A stretch of 64,000 nucleotides of DNA, from positions 13,448,138-13,512,137 of the forward strand of contig OY783196.1 of NCBI GenBank assembly GCA_963678675.1. The letters run 5' to 3'. The notes beneath the pieces are model-generated. The model made no database searches, was not told the DNA's origin, and saw nothing but the letters and a program-made list of their open reading frames with translations. Below, in pieces: positions 21,830 to 31,063 of this stretch; the first letter of the stretch is position 1; every line of letters starts with the position of its first letter. The DNA is from Xiphydria camelus. Taxonomy: Eukaryota; Arthropoda; Insecta; Hymenoptera; Xiphydriidae. The translations under genes were made by a program, and so were the position numbers.

Positions 21830-21964
21830 CTCTTGCTCGACTAGATTTTCAATATCATCGAGCGGCTTATAATAACTGTGAACCATTTGTGATCCAGCTA
21901 AAGCTGTTGCCAAAGCCATGGTACAATATATAATATATTTTGTCCATGGAAGTCCTGCGGGCAT
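21803..21964 (-). CDS. sloth2: UQCC6/Brawnin-like small mitochondrial protein (sloth2-like)
   Basis: 53-aa ORF starting MPAGLPWTKY, then a hydrophobic segment (about residues 8-26) and a charged C-terminus (DDIENLVEQELEKRKF). The MPAG.PW.xY start and the VH.YYKP motif after the membrane helix match the BRAWNIN/C12orf73 family, an inner-membrane factor for respiratory complex III assembly. It lies 84 bp downstream of the UQCC5-like ORF on the same strand, with no room for a promoter of usual size; in Drosophila the two homologues (sloth1, sloth2) are made from one bicistronic mRNA. The start at 21964 is the only ATG giving the family N-terminus. Confidence 0.8.
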   Translation of the reverse strand: MPAGLPWTKYIIYCTMALATALAGSQMVHSYYKPLDDIENLVEQELEKRKFEK

Positions 21965-22048
21965 CTTTAATATTGGGTCTCAATGAACAATCGAATTATG
22001 TAGAAATAGAAAACAAATCTTCCTATGTGAATCTTCTTTCGGTGCTTT

Positions 22049-22288
22049 CTAATGCTTCCGCGTTGCTTGTAACGACGTTTCTCGCAATCTTCTTTCTACT
22101 ATGTCCTGAACTTGACGGCGTTTGAAAGTTTTGTAAAAGTTAACCTCACCAACGTGCAAATGGATCATGGCAAACTCTAGTACAGCACCAAAGAAAAAGT
22201 ACACCGGTAGGAAACGATATATTCCGAAAGTTTTCTTCCCAGGCCACTTGTTAAGGATCTGTCTCACTCTCGGGCTATAAGAGTACAT
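22049..22288 (-). CDS. sloth1: UQCC5/SMIM4-like small mitochondrial protein (sloth1-like)
   Basis: 79-aa ORF, MYSYSPRVRQILNKWPGKKT, then FGIYRFLPVYFFFGAVLEFA (membrane helix), MIHLHVGEVNFYKTFKRRQV and a basic C-terminus. The PGK..FGIYRFLP motif, helix and VG..FY..YRR-like tail match SMIM4 (UQCC5), an inner mitochondrial membrane protein needed for complex III (cytochrome bc1) assembly. Human SMIM4 is about 70 aa. First cistron of the pair with the Brawnin-like ORF. Convergent with MCC. No lesion. Confidence 0.85.
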   Translation of the reverse strand: MYSYSPRVRQILNKWPGKKTFGIYRFLPVYFFFGAVLEFAMIHLHVGEVNFYKTFKRRQVQDIVERRLRETSLQATRKH

Positions 22289-22398
22289 CCTTTACGAGAC
22301 TTATCTCGTAACTGATACTAACTAACCTCCATAGACATAATAATGGACAAGAATGCCCGGCCATATTGAACGAGAGGCATGCGCAGTGGTAGTTGTAC

Positions 22399-23945
22399 AC
22401 CCTCGAGCTCACAATAGGTGCCCATACACACAGAGGTCGAACTGTCGGTTTGGAACGGCGCGGTTCGAACCGGCAGTTTTACCTTTCAGTTAGTGGGCGC
22501 GCGACGCGCCTGATCGAACCGTCAGGCTGACCCGTCAGTCCAGACCGACGGGAAAAACTGCCGCCGTCCACTAACATGCGTTTTAGCACGACAGACGGAA
22601 CGTCTGTTCGTACCGCTTAATATCATCCTAATCTAACCGAAAGCGCTATTTAGGCCCTATTTATAAAGCCTTAATTCTTTAAAAAATAGTAAAATAAATT
22701 ATTAAATCTTCCAACATTTTTTTTTTCATCTGTCACGTTTTGTGTCCAACTTGAACGTAATTTTTCTGTTGATTAGTATTATAACTAAAATTAGTAAAAG
22801 TTATAAAAAACCGAGGTTTAATTGCTATTTTCAACGATTTCATTCTATACGAGATTGAGATTATCTCTCTGGACGCATGAACTCACGTCGCGTTATCCTT
22901 GTCGCACCTGCGGGAAACGCTAAACTCGAGCTTCTCGACTCCGAAACGAAGCAATACTCAATTATTTTGGTAAACTAATAATTTTGAAAATTATGTTTAT
23001 ATCAAGTGAGTATTTAAAAAAGGAGTACATTGAATTTTCTACGAAAAAAACCTTTTTCGCTATTAAAACGTGTAAATGGACTTTTGATGCTCTGGCGTAA
23101 AACCGAAAAAATTGACAAATTTTTGTTTCTGATGATTGCAATATTTCATTACTTTTAAAACAAAACAAAAATCATCGAAAAATACCAATTTTTAGTGAAG
23201 TTAGAGGCATTCGTTTACAAGAGCGCGCGGGCGCTACGGCGCGTATTTATATATAAAATTCAATATCTCGAGAACTATTCATCGTAACAAAATGAGATAA
23301 AAACCAATCGTTTCGTCTTGAAATTCTCTAAATTTTTTCCGGAGCATGTCTCGATAACTTGTCAATAGTTTTCGAGATATTTAAAGAAAAAGCCGTACAA
23401 AAAATACATTTTTATTAAAAATTAAAAAGCAAACTTTGGCTTTATGTCACATTTGTTCTATATATTTTTCCGAGTATTTTAAAAAAAGAAGAATTAAAAT
23501 CGTACACTTATAAAGTACAAGCGCAACAAAATCGATTTTCTCAGCCCGTCTACTGTCGGTCGACACTACGGGTCGATCTGCAGTTTTGCGGCCGGCCGGC
23601 CGGCCGGCAGGCCGGCCTGTCAGTTTTACCCGCGGGTTTCTATTCTGCGTTAGTGGACGACGACGGTTAAAACCGACGGATCGACCCGACGGTTCGAACT
23701 GCCGTTCCAAACCGACAGTTCGACCTCTGTGTGTATGGGCACCTAATCAGATTCTAATCATGGTGAATTTTCAAAATGTCATATTTCAATATACTAACTA
23801 ATGAATAATTAATTGTCATGCTTTCATTAGCCAGGGCAAAGGCTGCACTAGCTAGTGAAAGTATGAGATTTAATTGCTAATTGGCTGTTACGTTTAAAAA
23901 TTACATTTTGAAAATTCCCCATGATTAGAATCTGAGCTCGAGGGT
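22399..23945. mobile_element. GTAC-family MITE Q8 split by element Z
   Basis: ACCCTCGAGCTCA...TGAGCTCGAGGGT ends with GTAC on both sides (22395-22398, 23946-23949). Interior as in Q3. Element Z (22416-23744) is inserted 17 bp from its left end. Confidence 0.7.
22416..23744. mobile_element. Element Z, 1.33 kb, non-coding
   Basis: TIR AGGTGCCCATACACACAGAG continuing as GTCGAACTGTCGGTTTGGAA on both ends, with AAT as a possible 3-bp duplication. GC-rich, repeat-laden ends (GACCGACGG, and GGCCGGCCGGCCGG at 23590-23610) surround an AT-rich middle. No transposase frame recognised. Confidence 0.65.
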
Positions 23946-24083
23946 GTACCTATATCGTACGAATGCGTTGCACTTGCGCTATAAAGATCCACCACTGGAC
24001 CTGCAATATTGCAAATACAGTGTGATTTCGAAGATGGTGATCATAGGCAATATGTGAGTGAGAACACCCGGGTGAACGCATAA

Positions 24084-24251
24084 GGGCCAGTTCCACAACT
24101 CGGGCTTATCTAGATAAACTCGGTTTAAATCCTCATTCTCGGGCGCTCATTGGTTGAACGGAGTTCAAATCATCCGTTCAACCAATGAGCGCCCGAGAAT
24201 GAGGATTTAAACCGAGTTTATCTAGATAAGCCCGAGTTGTGGAACTGGCCC
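24084..24251. mobile_element. PIF-type MITE G2
   Basis: 168-bp near-perfect palindrome with GGGCCAGTTCCACAACTCGG ends and TAA on both sides. Longer relative of G1. Confidence 0.75.
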
Positions 24252-24339
24252 TAAGAGTTTCACTGGCGCACATTCGAACTGGACAAGTTTAGGGAAATGT
24301 ACAACAGAGATTCTTAGGGCCAGTTGTTCCAACTTTTAC

Positions 24340-24548
24340 ACCCGCGTGCACGGATTCTAATCATGGTGACTTTCTAAGATGTCATTTTTAAACGTACTAG
24401 CCAATGAACAATTAATTCTCATGCCCTCATTAGCTACGGTGGCGTCTACTCTCGTTAATGAAAGCATTAAAATTAATTGTTCATTGGCTAGTATGTTTAA
24501 AAATGACATTTTAGAAAGTCACCATGATTAGAATCCGTGCACGCGGGT
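24340..24548. mobile_element. GTAC-family MITE Q9
   Basis: ACCCGCGTGCACGGATTCTA ends; right flank GTAC (24549-24552) is shared with Q10. Interior reads ATTTTTAAACGTACTAGCCA. Confidence 0.7.
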
Positions 24549-24552
24549 GTAC

Positions 24553-24763
24553 ACCCGGGCTCACGGAATCTGTCGCTGGTGACTTTTTTTAAATGTTATT
24601 TTTAAACGTACTAACCAATGATTAATCAATCCTCGTGCTTTCATTAACGAGAGTAGACGTCACCGTAGCTAATGAGGGCATGAGAATTAATTGTTCACTG
24701 GTTAGTACGTTTAAAAATAAGGTTTAAAAAAAGTCACCAGCGACAGATTTCGTGAGCACGGGT
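24553..24763. mobile_element. GTAC-family MITE Q10
   Basis: ACCCGGGCTCACGGAATCTG and complement; left flank GTAC, right flank GTAG. Nearly identical to Q11 and Q12 (all 211 bp), including the asymmetrical AAATAAGGTTTAAAAAAAG in the right arm. Confidence 0.75.
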
Positions 24764-25064
24764 GTAGGTAAAATTTATCCTCCCAGTAAAACGCTTATCC
24801 ACCAATTAGGAGGGCTGGTGGCGGATTTAACAAATTTTGGCGCTAGTGAGAGCAACACCATTTCTGTCGTATTACCAACCGAGTTGTAACTTATAAATTA
24901 AAAATTAAAAACATAACCTTCCCTGGATACAACCATCTCGGGTACTTATCAATTTATTGGAGTAAATCTCAAAACAACATGGTTTCTTAGTGTGTAGTTC
25001 CAAATTGCATCTAAATTTTTTTTTAATACTATCATCTGTATTTGCGCGGTTAAAATGGGGTGTC

Positions 25065-25314
25065 TGTGGCGAAAAGGATGTGGTCGCCATCTTATCGGCG
25101 GAGCGTTTCGTCCCGGAGTCGGCCTGTGGACTCGTCAGTAAGGCTAGGCCGACTCCTGCCTTAGACGCTCTGTGGTCCTCGGTGATAGACGGGCAGTTGC
25201 GGTCTTATATAGAAACTTGCCCGTTGTTGGACCACTAACGAGAAGCCGAAAGCCGTGGAGTCGAAGGTCGGCGCCACCTGGCGGCAAGGCGCCGTAGCGC
25301 AACGGGCCGCTACA
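25065..25314 (-). repeat. TRIM 3' LTR
   Basis: 250 bp, TG...CA on -. TATATAAG core promoter at about 25204-25211 on -. ORFs across it are chance. Confidence 0.8.
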
Positions 25315-25663
25315 GTACTCCCTCCCTAGTGACGTCTGATGTATGCAGACGGAACGAGACGGAAGAAGTTGGTGTGTGTGGCAACGGCTTGGCTGTGAGC
25401 GTGTCTGCGTGTGGCTGGAACGTCGTGGGTTGGAGACTCCGCCGGTATGTTCGTCGCAGCGTGTGAGAGATCGATCCTGAGGCCCGTATTCATAGTCGAA
25501 CCTCAAGGGATGAGGGTCCCTTGAGGGACGCTTATGCATTTCATAGTCAATTTTTCCGCACTTGAGGGTCCCCGAAAGCGCCCTCAACTCAAGGATGGCC
25601 TGTAGGTCCCTCGAGGGCTCGTTGATCACTCAAGGAAACGAAGTGATCGTAAATTTTGTAAAG

Positions 25664-27302
25664 ATGGAGGAGTTCGATGACTATTATGATAACGATTATG
25701 AAGAAATGGAATTGATTGTGCGGTTACCGAAGAGGTATTTTCGTGATTTTGAAAATCCTCTCGAATTTTATAGGGAAGGTGAATTTCGGCGCAGATTTCG
25801 CTTTAGTAAAGATTGTGTGGTTCACATTATATTACCATTAGTTGTTGAGAGGTTAGAAAAGGTTAATAATCGTGGGTTACCAATTTTGCCAGTATTGCAA
25901 CTTTTGATTGCACTTCGTTTTTATGCAACAAACAGCTTTCAGGTAAATTTTTACTACTAACTCTTATACGTTATATATTTCAAACTAAAAGTAATATACA
26001 GATATATAGAATTAAAAATTTGTCATAGTAGAGTAGTGTGTTTTTCTGCATATTTTCGTACAGAGACAGTATGAGAATGAGGTGTTGGAAACCTGGGAGT
26101 ACGAGTGAGAATACACAGTAACGATATGAGAGTTGCACATAATTTTTTGGATACGTCGAGACACAGAGACTCTTATGCCGTTGCTGTGTGTTCTTAATCG
26201 CACTCACATGTTTTCGAAGTGCCTCATCCTTGTACTCTACCTCGTACGTACGTGTGTCCGCGCGCGTGTATGTGTAATGTTGACGAACGTATATGTTTAA
26301 TGTATAATTAAAAGTAAATGCAACATTTAATACTCTTTATTTACAGATTGTACATGGCGACTTAGGATACTTAAGCCAATCTTCAATTTCGAGGATTATT
26401 AAGAGCATTTCGATATGTCTGGCGGAGCAATTGGGTCAACATGTGTATTTTCCCAGAAATGACGAGCATCTTCGTGCAAATACTGCCTCATTTTATACAG
26501 TGGCACGATTTCCAAATGTCTCTGGGTGTATCGATTGTACACACATCCGAATTATTAATCCCGGAGGGCAAAATGGAGAAATTTTTCGTAATAGAAAAGG
26601 GTGGTTTTCTTTAAATGTTCAGGTATGTTATCAAGTTTGAATCAAATATGATGTCAATAGGCTAATCTGCTTTCCAGTCAGAAGTGAATAGTACATCGAC
26701 GCCAAACATGCGTTGAATCGATCGTTCATTCTTAACCGGATAATAGTAGAGTACATACATGAAGAATATGATTACATAAATATATATAATCTTTATTTTA
26801 GGCTGTGGTTGGTCCTAAATCGGAAATTCTGGACATTGTTGTGAGACATCCAGGTTCTACACACGATAACGTCATTTTTGATCGAAGTGCACTTAGGGCA
26901 CGTTTTCAATTAAATCAAATTCCCGGATTGCTTCTTGGCGATAATGGATATGCCTGTAAGAATTATTTACTTACACCGTTATTAAATCCAAATACAAATG
27001 CAGAAAGAAGGTATAACGAAGCTCGTATAAGGACGCGAAACGTAATTGAAAGGTTATTTGGCAAGTGGAAACGTATATTTCCCTGTCTCCATAGTGGGTT
27101 AAGAACAAAATTAAAAACCTCAACAGCAATTATTTGTGCAACAGCTGTTTTGTACAATATTAGGATTCGTTATAATGAAGACTTTGAATTTGAAAATGAT
27201 GACGATATAAATGACTGTGAAGTCCCAATAGATAATATTCAATTTAATGACGCTGCGGGGCTAGCATTTCGCAGAGCTTTCATTGAAGCACACTTTCGTT
27301 AA
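25664..27302 (+). CDS. Harbinger DDE transposase, H2
   Basis: Three exons, 25664-25942, 26347-26622 and 26802-27302, with GTAAAT/TACAG and GTATGT/TTTAG introns, all in phase 0, encode 351 aa. The N-terminus is acidic (MEEFDDYYDNDYEEMELI). Motifs: SQSSISRIIKSIS helix-turn-helix; CIDCTHIRIINPGG with first D; HPGSTHDNVIFDRS with second D; LLLGDNGYACKNYLLTPL; RTRNVIERLFGKWKR with the catalytic E. No stop or frameshift. Belongs to the same superfamily as H1 but the two proteins are distant, with different intron positions. Confidence 0.9.
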
Positions 27303-27632
27303 TTTGTATATGAAATCAATTGAATATTGATTTCATATACAAATTAACGAAATTGGGACAAATAGCTGTTGCGCAAATAATTGCTGTTGAGGTTCTTAAT
27401 TTTGTTCTTAACCCACTATGGAGACAGGGAAATATACGTTTCCACTTGCCAAATAACCTTTCAATTACGTTTCGCGTCCTTATATGAGCTTCGTTATACC
27501 TTCTTTCTGCATTTGTATTTGGATTTAATAACGGTGTAAGTAAATAATTCTTACAGGCATATCCATTATCGCCAAGAAGCAATCCGGGAATTTGATTTAA
27601 TTGAAAACGTGCCCTAAGTGCACTTCGATTAC
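27303..27632 (-). pseudogene. Inverted partial copy of H2 transposase exon 3
   Basis: Palindrome centred near 27327: the 3' end of the transposase gene is followed at once by a reverse copy covering LLLGDNGYACKNYLLTPLLN to TAIICATA. The C-terminal 60 codons are deleted at the fold. The copy ends at about 27630, where an unrelated AT-rich MITE follows. Confidence 0.8.
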
Positions 27633-27645
27633 CAGGTAATAATTG

Positions 27646-27899
27646 AAAGGCTTATTGGAAAAACGTGACAAGCCACACTCTGTTCACAAATAAACAGTTT
27701 ACTTTGTAGTAGTCCCCTGCATTTTTTGTTCATACTTTAAGATTATAGAGGTTAATATATGAGCTAGAATACATCTGTTAAAAACATTCAGGGGTTATAT
27801 TAATCAAATGTGCATTTTACAGATTATTTTGAAACTTCAAAGCTCGTCTTCTCAATAAAATGATTCTGTGGTTTGTCACGTTTTTTCAATAAGCCCTTT
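27646..27899. mobile_element. MITE with GGCTTATTGGAAAAACGTGA ends
   Basis: Inverted ends near 27648 and 27897 (AAGGCTTATTGGAAAAACGT / complement), then GACAAGCCAC. Interior AT-rich, non-coding. Target duplication unclear. Confidence 0.55.
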
Positions 27900-27947
27900 A
27901 ATTATATATTCAATAATTTTATTTAACATTAATTTAACTTGTATATA

Positions 27948-28188
27948 CAGGGTGAGTCGGGAGGATCGAACCAAACTCCAGGAGCGTATTGTACATAAGA
28001 TAATAATGTAAAAAAACTTATATGTCCTTATCCGATTTTCATTTTTACAGCACTAAATAGAAATTATTAATTACGCTGCAACTTGAAAACAAATGAAAAT
28101 TGGAAAAGGACATATAAGTTTTTTTTACATCATTATATAGTGTACAATACGCTCCTAGAGTTTGGTCCGATCCTCCCGACTCACCCTG
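27948..28188. mobile_element. TA-flanked MITE with CAGGGTGAGTCGGG ends
   Basis: 241 bp, TIR CAGGGTGAGTCGGGAGGAT continuing as CGAACCAAACTCC, TA on both sides. CAGGGTG ends with TA duplication are typical of Tc1/mariner-type MITEs. Confidence 0.75.
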
Positions 28189-28415
28189 TATAAACCACGA
28201 TATATAATTATACTAAAAGCATTAATAGGATACAATAATGTGAAGCAATGCATTTATTTAATATATATTTATTAAACATCTCAATAAAAGAAAATAGTTA
28301 ATAATTTTTATATTCTTATGCTATTTTTAATTCTTATACTATTAGAAATTGTGTATCTATTTGGTGTATGTACTTATAAAGAATCTCAATAAAAAAACAT
28401 TAAACTATACTTTAA

Positions 28416-28742
28416 GAGGCCGACATACCTCCTCGAAACGCATGCAAAACTTGTCGCAGAAGGGCTACGCTCATTTCGTAACGGGAAACAATGTCCATAC
28501 CAAACTTATCACACTTTCAGACCAAATATCATTAAAGGTCTCTATAAGAACCAAATTATATATTTTTGTATAACAACATCTGCATGGATTTTTTTACACA
28601 GAAATATATAATTTGGTTCTTATAGAGGACCTTCAATGATATTTGGTCTGAAAGTGTGATAAGTTTGGTATGGACATTATTTCCCGTTACGAAATGAGCG
28701 TAGCCCTTCTGCGACAAGTTTTGTGCGAGGTATGTCGGTCTC
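28416..28742. mobile_element. TTAA-flanked palindromic MITE
   Basis: GAGGCCGACATACCTC ends, exact long arms (ACCAAACTTATCACACTTTC), TTAA on both sides (28412-28415, 28743-28746). TTAA suggests piggyBac or Kolobok mobilisation. Confidence 0.7.
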
Positions 28743-28764
28743 TTAAGTCATTATAATACTTTTA

Positions 28765-29557
28765 TTAGAAATAACGTTCTTCAGCCTTTAATTGAGCTTC
28801 AGCATGTTGAAGTCTTAATATTGCTAACTTAACTTCAGCGTCTGCAGCAATCATTCGTTTTTCATGCAATTCCTTTTGTTGTGCGATAGAATCCTGTATT
28901 TTTTTAATCCGTAATTTTCTTTCCTCTAAATTCCAATCACGATTTGAGTATTTGGAAGATCTCGATGTCCCCATCTCTAATCTTCGTCTCTTTGGCGTTG
29001 GAAGTTCATTTCTTAAATCTATTTCTTCCTCACCACCAGACGAAATTTTACCTTCGTCAACTTCCTCAGGAAGTATGTTATTCTGCTTCTCAAAAATTGC
29101 ATTACTGTCCCACGAACATGGTAATTGTACGTCGACATGTGGCGCTGCAGTGTCGACAAAATCAAGAACTGGATCATTTGTCACATTAGAAGAAGGTCCA
29201 CCACCTGTTAATAATCTATTCTGCCTATCTGCGGTATTTTGCTTGCGTTTCCTACGGTACATACATTATATTAATTCCATATTCTAGCTAAATGAACATC
29301 AACAACTGTTCTAGATGTCAATAAATATTTCGTACTTACCTCTGTTTAATGTTTTCCCAGCATTTACGAAGCTGTTTAACGGTTCTTGTAGAAAGCCCTT
29401 GACTGTTAAACGCTGTTGTTATTTTATCCCAAATTATATATTTTTCTTTACTTGTTGTGGCGTCAGTCTTCTTATTTTCAATAATACCAGTGTGTTGTGA
29501 TACTAACTGCACGAGCAACAGTTTCTCTCGTTCGCTGTATAATGTTTTACCCTCCAT
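28765..29557 (-). CDS. Myb/SANT-like accessory protein of Harbinger H2
   Basis: Two exons on -, 29340-29557 and 28765-29251, with a GTAAGT...CGTAG intron, encode 234 aa. Exon 1 (MEGKTLYSEREKLLLVQLVS ... WDKITTAFNS ... LRKCWENIKQR) is the Myb/SANT-like DNA-binding domain. Exon 2 begins with the basic RKRKQN and the LTGGGPSS signature, then an acidic, PKRRRLE-containing linker (a likely nuclear localisation signal), and ends in a coiled coil (EERKLRIKKIQDSIAQQKEL). Convergent with the transposase, as in H1. No lesion. Confidence 0.88.
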
Positions 29558-29949
29558 TATATTTTAGCACTGTTTTCTAGCGCTCTTGCTGGTAATTTAA
29601 TCCTATGCAAACCTATGACTACCAAATTCTCTAGAAATCAGACCCTCGAGTAAGTATTTGTCTATGAAATGTACGGTTACCTGAGGGCGCCTCAGGCCCT
29701 CACTCGAGGATCCCTCCACCCTCAGCTTGAGGTTCGACTATGAATACGGGCCTGAGTGTGTGAGCCGTGACGTCATGACGGGGCGTGTACACATGTGCCG
29801 TGCCGGGGCGTGTACGCGTGCCGTGCCGTCAGCGTGACGTCGGTTCTGCTTCCAGAGATCAAGGTGTCCTTGTCATGGGAGTTCCCTTGGTCCAGAAGGT
29901 ATGCTGCAGGATGATGATCTTCTCCGCTGGATCACGTCGGGGTCACCAA

Positions 29950-30199
29950 TGTGGCGAAAAGGATGTGGTCGCCATCTTATCGGCGGAGCGTTTCGTCCCG
30001 GAGTCGGCCTGTGGACTCGTCAGTAAGGCTAGGCCGACTCCTGCCTTAGACGCTCTGTGGTCCTCGGTGATAGACGGGCAGTTGCGGTCTTATATAGAAA
30101 CTTGCCCGTTGTTGGACCACTAACGAGAAGCCGAAAGCCGTGGAGTCGAAGGTCGGCGCCACCTGGCGGCAAGGCGCCGTAGCGCAACGGGCCGCTACA
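29950..30199 (-). repeat. TRIM 5' LTR
   Basis: 250 bp, apparently identical to the copy at 25065. Followed on - by the primer-binding site at about 29932-29949. Confidence 0.8.
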
Positions 30200-30250
30200 T
30201 GTCTGATTTCACTGCTGCCATCTACGTACTGCTTTGGCCAGCCTATCTAA

Positions 30251-31060
30251 AGGCCCCTGTACACGTTGGGCCAATGCGTTGGGCCAACGTGTACAGGGCC
30301 ACTTGGCGTAAATTTGTCGTTGGCGGCCAGCGTTGGCCGGCCAGCCGAGTGTTGTCGGTTTTTCGTCCACATATCAAAGGATCTTGGCGCAGTCCGCCAA
30401 CAGCGTTCACACGTTGGCCTCTCGTAGGTGCCGTTATATACTAAAAGATGGCGGTCACGGAGGTATTACAATAATACCTTCGACTAGAATTTTTTGAGGT
30501 GATTGGATGGACCATTAGGAAGTGTCATTTACAAAGATTTTGCTCAGAACCCCTGCAAAAGACACGCCAGATGACTCAAAAAAGAAAAAAATTTTGCTCA
30601 AAAAATATTCGTACCTCGGGCTGAAAATTTGTATGTCACTTGTTTGAAGGTCACAAATGATGTACCTATGTAAATCGTCGGCTAGGTCACTAATAAAGGG
30701 GTATCAGACGCCCTCAAATTTGTAACTTTTGTTTCGAACATTTTTTTATGTTACCTCCGTCTGACGTTTTAATATATTACATGACTTGTCATTTTTTTCT
30801 TAAAAAAATTTTTTTTACCTCTGACGTTTTAACATATTGTTTCAGAAACTTTTCGAAACACATAAAATAATTGTCAGACGAGAAAACCTGTACAAAATAG
30901 AAAGTGCTGTTCAAGTAAATGGCCGCGACTGCGATAGTGTCCACGTCCATCCACGTCAAATGGCCAATGCAGAATGAGCAACGCCAACGTGTAAACGCTG
31001 TCCCAACTCATTGGCTCAACGCATTGGCCCAACGCATTGGCCCAACGTGTACAGGGGGCT
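30251..31060. mobile_element. PIF-type MITE K
   Basis: Ends AGGCCCCTGTACACGTTGGG and reversed AGCCCCCTGTACACGTTGGG, with TAA on both sides (30248-30250, 31061-31063). The subterminal regions repeat GGCCCAACGCATT and GCCAACG. The 810-bp interior has no gene I recognise. Confidence 0.75.
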
Positions 31061-31063
31061 TAA

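Larger units (their letters stand above)
25481..29752. mobile_element. Complete two-gene Harbinger transposon H2
   Basis: TIR GGCCCGTATTCATAGTCGAA and complement, continuing through CCTCAAGG, with TGA on both sides (25478-25480, 29753-29755); the superfamily usually takes TTA/TAA. Carries a DDE transposase (+) and a Myb-like gene (-), both intact. Between them are an inverted partial copy of the transposase and three MITEs, so the element has grown after arrival but kept its genes. Confidence 0.88.
25065..30199 (-). mobile_element. TRIM-like LTR retrotransposon containing Harbinger H2
   Basis: Two direct 250-bp LTRs (25065-25314 and 29950-30199) that look identical, flanked by TGTC on both sides (25061-25064, 30200-30203). 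Reading on -, the LTR is TGTAGCGGCC...CGCCACA. After the 5' LTR comes T then a primer-binding site, TGGTGACCCCGACGTGAT; before the 3' LTR is a polypurine tract, AGGGAGGGAGTAC. The internal region excluding H2 is only about 365 bp and has no gag or pol. This is a terminal-repeat retrotransposon in miniature, mobilised by another element's proteins. Confidence 0.8.

Noticed and set aside
23447..23801. GRPAGRPAGR-type ORFs on both strands
   Set aside because: Created by the GGCCGGCC repeat in element Z.
24990..25238. ORF repeated at 25 kb and 30 kb (ERFVPESACGLVSKARPTPA)
   Set aside because: It lies in the two identical TRIM LTRs, read on the strand opposite to transcription; repetition is due to the LTRs, not to a gene.
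26012..26207. Short - strand ORFs in H2 intron 1
   Set aside because: They fall in an intron of an intact gene and lack any motif.
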